Positions 42,856 through 50,675 of a stretch of DNA of 64,000 nucleotides are shown in pieces. The notes below the pieces were generated by a model. The model was not told where the DNA came from, did no database searches, and saw only the letters and a list, made by a program, of their open reading frames with translations. Position 1 is the first letter of the stretch. Each line of letters starts with the position of its first letter. The stretch comes from Paraburkholderia unamae. GTDB lineage: Bacteria > Pseudomonadota > Gammaproteobacteria > Burkholderiales > Burkholderiaceae. Position numbers and translations under genes: made by a program. The stretch covers positions 372,001-436,000 of the forward strand of contig NZ_QLSU01000001.1 in assembly GCF_003268775.1 (NCBI RefSeq), in the 5' to 3' direction.

Positions 42856-44406
42856 TCAGTGCTGCGCGGTCGCCTTCGCGCTTGCCGCGGCAAACCAGCC
42901 GTCGATGGCGGCAGCCACGCCGTTCAGCGTGCCCGGCGCCACATGCAGGCCGAGCTTCGAGCGGCGCCACAGCACGTCTTCGGCGCGCGTGGCCCATTCG
43001 GCGTCGCGCAGATAGCGCAACTCGGCTTCGTAAATGCCCGGCGCCACTGGCGCGCCGAGATCGGAAAGCGATTGCGCCGCGCCAACCAGGCGCTCGGCGC
43101 GCGTGCCGTATGCGCGCGCGTAGCGGCGCGCGAGTGCGGCAGGCAGCCAGGCGTGGCGCTTCGCGAAGCTTTGCGCGAAGGGCTCGAAACGCGCCTGCGC
43201 GATGTCGCCGCCCGGCAGCGGCGCACCCGCCGTCCACGAGGGCGCCGCATGGCCGAGCGCGCCGCACAGCATGTCCGACGCTTCTTCCGCGAGCTTGCGA
43301 AAGGTCGTGATCTTGCCACCAAACACTGAAAGCAGCGGCGCACCCGCCGTTTCGTCGAGTTCGAGCTTGTAGTCGCGCGTGACGGCGGACGCGTTGGCCG
43401 CGCCCTCTTCCTCGAGCAACGGGCGCACGCCCGAGTAGGTCCATTGCACGTCGGCGGGTGAAATCTTGCGCTTGAAATAGCGGTTGATCGAGTCACACAG
43501 GTAGCGCGTTTCGTCGCCGTCGATCGACACCTTCGCGGGGTCGTTGCGGTACTCCACGTCGGTCGTGCCGATCAGCGTGAAGTCGTGCTCGTACGGAATC
43601 GCGAAGATGATGCGCTTGTCCGGGTTCTGGAAGATGTATGCGTGGTCGTGATCGAACAGGCGCTTCGTCACGATATGGCTGCCCTTCACGAGGCGCACGC
43701 TGTGCTGCGCTGCGCGCCCGAGCGCGCCGTGCAGCACCTCGCCCACCCACGGACCGGCCGCGTTGGCGACGGCGCGCGCGCGCACGTCGAAGGTGCTGCC
43801 GTCGGGGCGGCGCAGGATAGCTTGCCATTCGCCACGTTCGCCGCGCTCGCCGGCCGTGCGTCGCGCTGAAACGAGCTTCGTGCGCGTGAGGATCTGCGCG
43901 CCGCGCTCTTTGGCGTCGAGCGCGTTGAGCACGACAAGGCGCGCGTCGTCCACCCAGCCGTCGGAATAGACGAAGCCGCGCCGGATCGAATCGATGAGCG
44001 GTGCGCCGGCCGCGTGGCGGCGCATGTCGATGCCGTGCGAGCCGGGCAGCAATTCGCGCCGGGCCAGATGATCGTAGAGGAACAGCCCGACACGGATCAG
44101 CCACGCGGGACGCAGGTTCGGCATGTGCGGCATGACGAAGCGCAGCGGCCACATGATGTGGGGCGCCGCGCGCAGCAGCGTTTCGCGCTCCTGCAACGCC
44201 TTGCGCACGAGTCCGAACTCCCGGTACTCGAGATAGCGCAGGCCGCCGTGAATCAGCTTGGTGCTGGCCGACGAGGTATGCGAGGCGAGATCGTCCTGCT
44301 CGCAAAGGAGCACGGAAAGCCCGCGCCCGGCCGCGTCACGCGCGATGCCCGCGCCGTTGATCCCGCCGCCCACCACGAGCAGATCGTACCGGTTCTGTTG
44401 AGTCAC
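42856..44406 (-). CDS. glpD: Aerobic glycerol-3-phosphate dehydrogenase
   Basis: A 516-residue membrane-associated flavoprotein that oxidises glycerol 3-phosphate to dihydroxyacetone phosphate and feeds electrons to quinone. It has FAD motif LLVVGGGINGAGIARDAAGRG, SSASTKLIHGGLRYLE, and the substrate-site segments TYSGVRPLL and FGGKITTFRKLAE. The start is a GTG at 44406 with AGGGA before it. It is the first gene of the glp unit. A GlpR-like operator (44440-44467) stands upstream; no glpR gene is present in the window. Confidence 0.95.
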   Translation of the reverse strand: MTQQNRYDLLVVGGGINGAGIARDAAGRGLSVLLCEQDDLASHTSSASTKLIHGGLRYLEYREFGLVRKALQERETLLRAAPHIMWPLRFVMPHMPNLRPAWLIRVGLFLYDHLARRELLPGSHGIDMRRHAAGAPLIDSIRRGFVYSDGWVDDARLVVLNALDAKERGAQILTRTKLVSARRTAGERGERGEWQAILRRPDGSTFDVRARAVANAAGPWVGEVLHGALGRAAQHSVRLVKGSHIVTKRLFDHDHAYIFQNPDKRIIFAIPYEHDFTLIGTTDVEYRNDPAKVSIDGDETRYLCDSINRYFKRKISPADVQWTYSGVRPLLEEEGAANASAVTRDYKLELDETAGAPLLSVFGGKITTFRKLAEEASDMLCGALGHAAPSWTAGAPLPGGDIAQARFEPFAQSFAKRHAWLPAALARRYARAYGTRAERLVGAAQSLSDLGAPVAPGIYEAELRYLRDAEWATRAEDVLWRRSKLGLHVAPGTLNGVAAAIDGWFAAASAKATAQH

Positions 44407-44439
44407 CTGCTGTCCCTGGAAAAAGAAACGAACCTTGAA

Positions 44440-44467
44440 ATGTTCGAATTCGAAATTTATCGAACAT
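44440..44467. promoter_or_regulatory. GlpR-like operator before glpD
   Basis: ATGTTCGA (44440-44447) and TCGAACAT (44460-44467) are exact inverted halves 12 bases apart, and TTCGAATTCGAA (44443-44454) is itself a perfect palindrome. TTCG-type half-sites are what GlpR (DeoR family) proteins bind, so glycerol-3-phosphate-controlled repression is likely. Confidence 0.65.
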
Positions 44468-44539
44468 GAACGAAAAAGTAAAGGTTCGATTGGGCAAGCG
44501 GAGGGTGAAGGGAGGTGGGGCAGGTCCAGATTGATTTGT

Positions 44540-44565
44540 CGCTAAATTGAGGCCCGCTAAATTGA
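44540..44565 (+). repeat. Direct repeat of 11 bp in the AT-rich gap
   Basis: CGCTAAATTGA occurs at 44540-44550 and 44555-44565, separated by four bases. Purpose unknown. Confidence 0.7.
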
Positions 44566-44953
44566 TGTATTACAGAATTAATATTTACTTTTTTATTTCT
44601 TATATCGTCTAATGTTGCCTTGATTTTAATTTTATTAGATTTTTTCACCCATCAAAGGCCAGCCACCTTCCTCTCAAGGTGCCACATCCTCGATGCGTGG
44701 GAGCGATCATTCGAACGGAGTTGTGCTTCGAAATCGAACATTCGCGAAACAGGAATGATGTTTTCGCTGGAGCGTCCGGGTCGGCGGACGGCAAATCCAG
44801 GCCGTGCCCCCCAACCTCAGGTTGCCGCTAGGCACATCCAGGCCCGGGCTATGCGCGTCATCGGGGTCGACGCAGACAGATGGTGATTGGCGGCACGCCC
44901 GCGCAGGGCCGCCGCCGGACCGCTATTCGGTCTGACCTGCCAGGAGCCGCACG

Positions 44954-45121
44954 ATGCTTACCTTGCCGATCTTCCTCATCGCCTTTTTCGCGATTATTGT
45001 GGCCATGCACCGCGGCGTGACCCGCAAGGCCGACGCAAAGCTACGCGCGCAGTTCGACACACAAGGCTCGGGCGGCGAGGCCCCGCGCCAGTTGATGCGC
45101 GGTTCCGGATATAACGTCTGA
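44954..45121 (+). CDS. Small single-helix membrane protein
   Basis: A 55-residue protein with one N-terminal hydrophobic helix (LTLPIFLIAFFAIIVAM, residues 2-18) and a basic, then polar cytoplasmic tail (HRGVTRKADAKLRAQ...). AGGAG lies eight bases before the ATG at 44954. I do not recognise a family. The helix plus positive-inside tail and the good ribosome site support a real small protein; nothing indicates its partner. Confidence 0.55.
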   Translation: MLTLPIFLIAFFAIIVAMHRGVTRKADAKLRAQFDTQGSGGEAPRQLMRGSGYNV

Positions 45122-45201
45122 CTTCCTGCGGGCGTCCGGAAGTCTGGACGATTGTTCGACGAAGAAGTGGCCGACCGCCAAAGCTTCTTCGTCCTTCCCC
45201 T

Positions 45202-45489
45202 TCAATCTGCCCGGCGCCACTCGTCGTCGATCGCCGCGAAAACCGGCGGGATGAAGTCGTGTGCCTCGAACGATACGGCGTGGTCGTCGTGCGGATATTC
45301 GGGAGCGTGCGGCGCTCGCAGCATGTCCACAATCCAGTCCGGATACCCTTCGTCCTCGAGCGACTCGAGGACTTCTTCCTCCATGGCGTGAAGCAGATTC
45401 CACGTCAGCACACCGGCTGAACGATAGTGCGCGACCACCGCGGGCGTCGTCATCTGAACCCACGCTTGCGCTGCCAAAAGATCTTCCAT
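45202..45489 (-). CDS. Protein of unknown function divergent from the Y-family polymerase
   Basis: A 95-residue acidic protein, not recognised. It starts MEDLLAAQAWVQMTTPAVVAHYRS and continues with glutamate-rich LHAMEEEVLESLEDEGYPDWIVDML, then HDDHAVSFEAHDF. AGGA stands eight bases before the ATG at 45489. It is divergent from the polymerase gene, and the LexA box at 45584-45599 is 95 bases from its start. That may make it SOS-controlled too, though the distance is long for repression. Confidence 0.6.
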   Translation of the reverse strand: MEDLLAAQAWVQMTTPAVVAHYRSAGVLTWNLLHAMEEEVLESLEDEGYPDWIVDMLRAPHAPEYPHDDHAVSFEAHDFIPPVFAAIDDEWRRAD

Positions 45490-45583
45490 TGCTGTTCCTG
45501 TAACACGTGCCAACCACGATTCGTTTTCGCTGAATTTTCGCTGAAGTTTGTTGGCTGCACCGCCGAAACCATGCGGTAGAATA

Positions 45584-45599
45584 CTGTGTAAATATACAG
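45584..45599. promoter_or_regulatory. LexA (SOS) box of the Y-family polymerase
   Basis: CTGTGTAAATATACAG, again CTGT-N8-ACAG, with the symmetry extended by TA on both sides (TACTGT...ACAGTA). It lies 64 bases before the GTG start of the polymerase gene. Confidence 0.82.
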
Positions 45600-45663
45600 T
45601 ATTCACCGACGCCAGCGCATTTTCGCCCGTGAGCCTCGCCCGTACCGCCAAAGTCATTTCAGC

Positions 45664-46824
45664 GTGACCATCCACCTACCGCGCCGAATTGCACATCTCG
45701 ACATGGACGCGTTTTACGCGTCCGTGGAACTGCTGCGCTACCCCGAATTGCGAGGGCAACCCGTCGTGATCGGCGGTGGACGCAATGCGGTGCCGGAGAC
45801 TTTACCCGACGGCACGCGCCGCTTCGCCCGGCTGCGCGACTATGTGGGCCGGGGCGTGGTCACGACTTCCACTTACGAGGCGCGCGCCTTTGGCGTGTTC
45901 TCCGCAATGGGCATGATGAAGGCCGCGCAACTCGCACCCGACGCCATTCTCCTGCCCACGGATTTCGATTCGTACCGGCGCTATTCGCGACTCTTCAAGG
46001 ACGCGGTTCACACGTTCACGGACCAGATCGAAGACCGGGGCATCGACGAGATATACATCGACCTCACGAACGTCGATGGTGAATCCGGCGAACTCGGAGC
46101 CCGGATCAAGGCGGCCGTGCACGAGGCGACCAATCTCACCTGCTCCATCGCCATCGCGCCAAACAAGCTACTCGCGAAAATCGGCTCGGAGCTGGACAAG
46201 CCCAACGGTCTCACGCTGCTCACGATGGCCGACCTCGAGTCGCGCATCTGGCCGCTGCCCGCGAAGAAAGTGAACGGCATCGGGCCGCGTGCAAACGACC
46301 GCCTGGCAAGCATAGGCATCACAACGATCGGCGAGCTGGCCGCGGCGGACCTCGGGCTATTGCAGGAGCACTTTGGGCGCACCTACGCCGCGTGGCTGGC
46401 CAGAATCGCGCAAGGGCTCGACGATCGCGCCGTGGTGGTGTCCTCGGAGCCGAAGTCCATGAGTCGAGAAACCACGTTCGAGCGCGACATGCATGTGGTC
46501 CGCGACCGCGCCACGCTCACGCCCGCGCTCACACGCCTTTGCGAAAGAGTCACCGAGGACCTTCACCGCAAAGGATATCGCGGCCGCACGGTAGGCCTGA
46601 AAATCAAGTTCGCCGACTTCAAGATCGTCACTCGCGACCTCTCGCTGCCCGAACCGGTGGCGGATGCCGCCGCTATCCGGCGAGCGGTTGGCGAATGCCT
46701 GAAGCGGGTCTCACTGGATCGGCGCATCCGTCTCATCGGTGTGCGCATTGGCTCGCTAGAGCGCGCCGCGGATGGCGTATCCGCGGCGGCGCCGACGCAA
46801 GGCGAACTGCCTTTCGATTACTAA
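45664..46824 (+). CDS. dinB: Y-family DNA polymerase (DinB / Pol IV type)
   Basis: A 386-residue translesion polymerase. Catalytic carboxylates are Asp13 in HLDMDAFYASVE and Asp128/Glu129 in RGIDEIYIDLT, where the usual Ser-Ile-Asp-Glu is Gly-Ile-Asp-Glu. A 17-residue insertion (about 41-60) precedes the TSTYEARAFGV finger motif. The helix-hairpin-helix is VNGIGPRANDRLASIGI, the little finger follows, and the protein ends QGELPFDY, a good sliding-clamp-binding tail. The start is a GTG at 45664. The LexA box upstream makes it part of the SOS response. Confidence 0.92.
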   Translation: MTIHLPRRIAHLDMDAFYASVELLRYPELRGQPVVIGGGRNAVPETLPDGTRRFARLRDYVGRGVVTTSTYEARAFGVFSAMGMMKAAQLAPDAILLPTDFDSYRRYSRLFKDAVHTFTDQIEDRGIDEIYIDLTNVDGESGELGARIKAAVHEATNLTCSIAIAPNKLLAKIGSELDKPNGLTLLTMADLESRIWPLPAKKVNGIGPRANDRLASIGITTIGELAAADLGLLQEHFGRTYAAWLARIAQGLDDRAVVVSSEPKSMSRETTFERDMHVVRDRATLTPALTRLCERVTEDLHRKGYRGRTVGLKIKFADFKIVTRDLSLPEPVADAAAIRRAVGECLKRVSLDRRIRLIGVRIGSLERAADGVSAAAPTQGELPFDY

Positions 46825-46850
46825 CGTCTGTCGATGCTTGCGCGTTGCGG

Positions 46851-47978
46851 CTAGCTAATGCGGTCCAGTGCCTTGGCGAACCTGGCGACCGTGCCTTCGA
46901 TGTCGTGCAGTTTGTCCAGGCCGAATAACCCGAGGCGGAAGGTTTTGAAATCTTCAGGCTCGTCGCATTGCAGGGGAACACCGGCCGCGATCTGCAATCC
47001 CTCGTCGGCGAACTTCTTGCCCGATCGTATGCCGTCGTCGTCGGTGTAGCTGACCACGACGCCCGGTGCCTGAAAACCTTCGGCCGCCACGCTTCGGAAA
47101 CCCTTGGCAACCAGCAGTGCGCGAATGCGCTTGCCGAGTTCGAATTGCTCCGCTTGCACCTTGTCGAAGCCGTATGCCTCGGTTTCCTTCATCACGTTGC
47201 GCAGCGTCGCGAGGCTGTCGGTGGGCATCGTGGCGTGGTACGCGAAGCCGCCGTTCTCATAGGCTTCCATGATCTGAAGCCACTTGCGCAGGTCGCACGC
47301 AAAGCTGGTGCTCGTGGTGGCGTCGATCCGTTCGCGGGCGAGCGCGCCGAGCATGACCAGGCCGCAGCACGGCGACGCGCTCCACCCCTTTTGCGGCGCG
47401 CTGATCAGCACATCCACGCCGCTGGCCTCCATGTCGACCCAGATCGTGCCGGACGCAATGCAGTCCAGCACGAACATGCCGCCAACGGCATGCACGGCGT
47501 CGCCCACCGCGCGCAAATACGCGTCGGGCAGCATCATGCCCGAGGCGGTTTCGACATGCGGCGCAAAGACCAGGTCCGGCTTGTGTTCCTTGATCGCGGC
47601 AACCACTTCTTCGATCGGCGGCGGCGCATACGCGGCCTGCCTGCCTTGTTCGACCGGACGCGCCTTCAACACGATCGATTCGGACGGAATACCGCCCATG
47701 TCGAAAATCTGCGACCAGCGGAAACTGAACCAGCCATTGCGGATAACCAGACACTTCTTGTTCGTCGCGAACTGCCGGGCGACGGCTTCCATGCCGAATG
47801 TCCCGCTGCCCGGCACGACGGCGACCGCCTTCGCGTTGTAGACTTTTTTCAGGGAGCTGGAGATGTCGCGCATCACGCCCTGAAAGCGCTGCGACATGTG
47901 ATTGATCGAGCGGTCGGTATAAACCACTGAATATTCGAGGAGTCCCTCGGGGTCGACATTGGGAAGTAAACCTGGCAC
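46851..47978 (-). CDS. Class V PLP-dependent aminotransferase
   Basis: A 375-residue enzyme of the serine-glyoxylate/alanine-glyoxylate type. PLP contacts are visible: GSGTFGMEAVARQF, HVETASG (residues 141-147), Asp172 in FVLDCIASG, and the Schiff-base Lys197 in SAPQKGWSASP. The start is a GTG at 47978 preceded by GGAGGCGAGC; the longer frame to 48143 has no such site. The unusual APQKGWSASPCCG in place of the common S-x-K-x-L/P shows divergence from well-studied members. It is monocistronic, so the substrate pair is not suggested by context. Confidence 0.85.
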   Translation of the reverse strand: MPGLLPNVDPEGLLEYSVVYTDRSINHMSQRFQGVMRDISSSLKKVYNAKAVAVVPGSGTFGMEAVARQFATNKKCLVIRNGWFSFRWSQIFDMGGIPSESIVLKARPVEQGRQAAYAPPPIEEVVAAIKEHKPDLVFAPHVETASGMMLPDAYLRAVGDAVHAVGGMFVLDCIASGTIWVDMEASGVDVLISAPQKGWSASPCCGLVMLGALARERIDATTSTSFACDLRKWLQIMEAYENGGFAYHATMPTDSLATLRNVMKETEAYGFDKVQAEQFELGKRIRALLVAKGFRSVAAEGFQAPGVVVSYTDDDGIRSGKKFADEGLQIAAGVPLQCDEPEDFKTFRLGLFGLDKLHDIEGTVARFAKALDRIS

Positions 47979-48257
47979 GCTCGCCTCCGGTAAAGGATGA
48001 TTAATGTGAGCCGTTAATGTGAGCCGTATTTGCGATTCGATACCGCTGTGATCCAAACAGGCTTTTTCCTCGACGAAAGCCGATTCTAACGAAAGCCGCC
48101 TGTGGCCTGGCGCATATTTTCGTGAGGCATCCGGCGCACGCACACAGTTGCGTGGTCGCCAAACGGAACACCGGCGGATTCAAGCGGCGCATGGCGGTTG
48201 TGCGACGCAACAGCCTGAGTGCGGATCAAGGCGGGAGCGAAACGGAGCCCGCTCACC

Positions 48258-48689
48258 TCATTGCCGCGCGGGCGGTTGCGGAGGTTGCGGATTATTGGCC
48301 GGGTTCGTATCGAACCGGCTCACGCTTTCGATCCCTCCCTGGTCGGCGAGCGCCGTGAGCCGAGCGTACAGCCACTCGGCGGTGTCCTTGTCGTAGACCG
48401 GTTCGCCGCCCACGTACACCGCATACGACTTCAGATACTTCGCCTTTTTCTCGGGGTTAGCGATCGTATCCTTCGTCCATTGATACAGCGGATACCGGCC
48501 CCGGCCCATGCGCTCCGCCTCTTCGACATAGCCGGCGAAGGCATCGAACTGACACGTCAACGTAGCGTTGCGCTCGCGCAGGACCGCTTCGATCACGTCG
48601 CGCCGCTCGTCCTGAGCATGCGCGCGCAACGCCTCGGCCAGGTCGGGCGCGACGGTGATGCGGATCTGGAATTGCCATGCTCCTGCCAT
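48258..48689 (-). CDS. Protein of unknown function
   Basis: A 143-residue soluble protein. The start (FQIRITVAPDLAEALRAHAQDERRDVIEAVLRER) resembles a strand-helix segment, followed by FDAFAGYVEEAER, YPLYQWTKDTIANPEKKAKYLKSYAVYV and a proline/glutamine-rich tail. A very good AGGAGG precedes the ATG at 48689, which supports it. No family recognised. It is 36 bases downstream of the LysR gene, same strand, so the two may be cotranscribed. Confidence 0.65.
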   Translation of the reverse strand: MAGAWQFQIRITVAPDLAEALRAHAQDERRDVIEAVLRERNATLTCQFDAFAGYVEEAERMGRGRYPLYQWTKDTIANPEKKAKYLKSYAVYVGGEPVYDKDTAEWLYARLTALADQGGIESVSRFDTNPANNPQPPQPPARQ

Positions 48690-48725
48690 GTATGCCTCCT
48701 GCGCAAACGTACAGCATAGCGCCCC

Positions 48726-49664
48726 TCAACGCGGTTTCGATTCCGGCACGGAATGCAGCAATTGATCGCGCAACCAGGTATGGGCAGCGGTGCCAACATG
48801 CCGCGTGTGCTGATAGATCTTCAGCGTGTATTGCGGCACCGCGAATGGCGCCGGAAAAATCGTGACGGGCGCGGCTTTCTGCAAGATCAGCGCCGCATGC
48901 TGCGGAACGGTCATCAGCAGATCCGTGTGAGCAATGATGAACGGTGCAGCGAGCACGCTCGGCAACTGCACGGCCACCTCCCGCGTCACACCGAGACGCT
49001 CGAGCACGAGATCGATCGAACCGCGCGTCTCATTCCACGGCGTCACCACCACGTGCCGCGCAGCGAGATACTGCGCCAGGGTCGGCGCGCGCCGGATCGA
49101 CGGATGCCGTTTGCTCGCGATCACCACGTAATCGTCGGAGAACCAGTCGGTGCTCTCAACGCCCGCCGGCAACGGCAGTTCGTCCTCCTCATAGCCGAGC
49201 GCAAAGTCGATGCGGCCTGACGCAAGCTCGTCCGCCGATTCGCGGCCGCGCGAATACACCACCTTGAAACGCAGCTTCGGCGCGACCTTCTGCATTCTCG
49301 CGATAAATGCGGGAAGCACGGCAAACGCAGTGTAGTCGGTGGCGGCGAACACAAACGTGCGATCGCTTGCGGCGGCGTCGAACCGGCGCGTGGGCGTAAG
49401 TCCTGCGTTGAGCAATGCGAGCGCTTCGCCTATCGGGCGCATCATCCTTTCGGCCGCCGCGGTGGGCCGCATTTCATTGCCGACCCGCACAAACAGTTCG
49501 TCGGCGAGCGCGTTGCGCAGTCGCGCCAGCGCATGGCTCAACGCCGACGCGCTCATCGCCAGTTCGTCGGACGCCTGCCTCACCGAGCGGTGACGCACCA
49601 GCGCGTCGAACACGAGCAACAAATTCAGGTCAAGCTGGCGCAGCCCTTGATGCATGATGTTCAT
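48726..49664 (-). CDS. LysR-family transcriptional regulator
   Basis: A 312-residue LysR protein of the NodD/NahR-like type (GLRQLDLNLLLVFDALVRHRSVRQASDELAMSASALSHALARLR). The effector domain has DYTAFAVLPAFI and GYEEDELPLP. M1 at 49664 and M4 at 49655 are both possible starts. It is divergent from the acetyltransferase gene by 90 bases, and 36 bases upstream of the unknown 143-residue gene. The target is not evident. Confidence 0.87.
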   Translation of the reverse strand: MNIMHQGLRQLDLNLLLVFDALVRHRSVRQASDELAMSASALSHALARLRNALADELFVRVGNEMRPTAAAERMMRPIGEALALLNAGLTPTRRFDAAASDRTFVFAATDYTAFAVLPAFIARMQKVAPKLRFKVVYSRGRESADELASGRIDFALGYEEDELPLPAGVESTDWFSDDYVVIASKRHPSIRRAPTLAQYLAARHVVVTPWNETRGSIDLVLERLGVTREVAVQLPSVLAAPFIIAHTDLLMTVPQHAALILQKAAPVTIFPAPFAVPQYTLKIYQHTRHVGTAAHTWLRDQLLHSVPESKPR

Positions 49665-49754
49665 TCGACATTGAAGACAATGCAGTATATGCAGATTAGC
49701 TTTCGACTACCATGCTGGTCTTTCCCCTGGCATTTCCGGAACCGGCTCACGCTC

Positions 49755-50261
49755 ATGGCACTCGATATCCGCCCCGCAGTCTCCAACGACGCCCCGCTCA
49801 TCCTGCACTTCATCAGGGAGCTCGCCCGCTACGAAAAGGCCGAAGACCAGGTCCTCGCGACCACGGAAACGATTACCGCCTCGCTGTTCGGCCCCCAATC
49901 ACCCGCCAAAGCGCTGATATGCGAACTCGACGGCGAACCGGTGGGGTTTGCCGTGTACTTCTTTTCGTATTCGACGTGGCAAGCCAAACCCGGCCTGTAT
50001 CTCGAAGACCTTTACGTCTCGACCGACGCGCGCGGCCAGGGCGCGGGCAAGCGCCTGTTGCAGCATCTCGCCGCGATCGCCGTGGAAACGGGCTGCGGAC
50101 GCTTCGAATGGAGCGTGCTGGACTGGAACGAGCCGGCAATCGGCTTCTACCGGTCGATCGGCGCGAAACCGCAAAGCGAATGGATTCGCTACCGCATGGA
50201 GGGCGACGCCATTCGCGTGTTCGCAGACTCCGCCGAGCATCCGGCCCTTCGCACCGCATAA
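49755..50261 (+). CDS. GNAT-family N-acetyltransferase
   Basis: A 168-residue acetyltransferase. The acetyl-CoA loop is LYVSTDARGQGAGKRLLQHLA (R/Q-x-x-G-x-G/A), preceded by PGLYLEDLYV, and NEPAIGFYRSIGAKPQSEW is the family's C-terminal segment. The FFSYSTWQAKPGLYLEDL pattern is that of spermidine/thialysine-type acetyltransferases, which may hint at a polyamine or lysine-analogue substrate. The ATG at 49755 (MALDIRPAV) was chosen from the fold start. Confidence 0.87.
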   Translation: MALDIRPAVSNDAPLILHFIRELARYEKAEDQVLATTETITASLFGPQSPAKALICELDGEPVGFAVYFFSYSTWQAKPGLYLEDLYVSTDARGQGAGKRLLQHLAAIAVETGCGRFEWSVLDWNEPAIGFYRSIGAKPQSEWIRYRMEGDAIRVFADSAEHPALRTA

Positions 50262-50675
50262 ATCGCCGATCACGGCATCACGGGGGCAGCGCGAGCGCGT
50301 TGCCCACAACCGTGACTTTCCCATAAGGTTGTTAGCACAACCAATGTGCGCACCGCGCCATCTCCCGACGTGCTACGCCATTCGAACTACCCCCCAACGC
50401 AGGCCGCAGGCACGCGTTCACAGTGTGAACGGATCGCTGAATAGCGGTTGAAGCGCCCTTCCCCATTCGCTCAAATCATTGGCACGCACGCCGGCTTTCG
50501 GCTTGCTGCCGGCCGCCTGGTGAAATCCCTGGCGCACCGGCATGCGCGGCCGCTTCGGGCGCGAGCGTGCGCAGGCTGGGCAATCACGCAGTCCTGGAAT
50601 GTTCGAAGGCGAAGACACAACCGAAAGCCGTGTCCGGCGAACCGGCGCGGCAACAAGAACCAGGAGACAACGGAT
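50262..50675. other. Intergenic region before the MHS transporter
   Basis: A 414-base gap with no supported gene. A small hairpin (GGTTGT-TAGC-ACAACC, 50327-50342) lies 65 bases after the acetyltransferase stop, and may be a weak terminator or an operator. The promoter for the transporter must be here, but I see no convincing elements. Confidence 0.4.

Larger units (their letters stand above)
44407..44953. other. AT-rich intergenic region upstream of glpD
   Basis: A 547-base gap with no supported gene. It starts with the GlpR-like operator, then turns strongly A/T-rich: by my count 44581-44640 has 11 G/C in 60 bases, against a background well above 60% GC. A direct repeat (CGCTAAATTGA) lies at 44540-44565. 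To the right of about 44690 the composition returns to normal. The low-GC part could be promoter DNA bound by a nucleoid protein or a remnant of transferred DNA. Confidence 0.6.

Noticed and set aside
44457..44648. 63-residue lysine/asparagine-rich minus-strand ORF in the AT-rich gap
   Set aside because: It lies in very low-GC sequence, has no clear ribosome site, overlaps the GlpR-like operator and shows no recognisable family; its composition follows from base composition.
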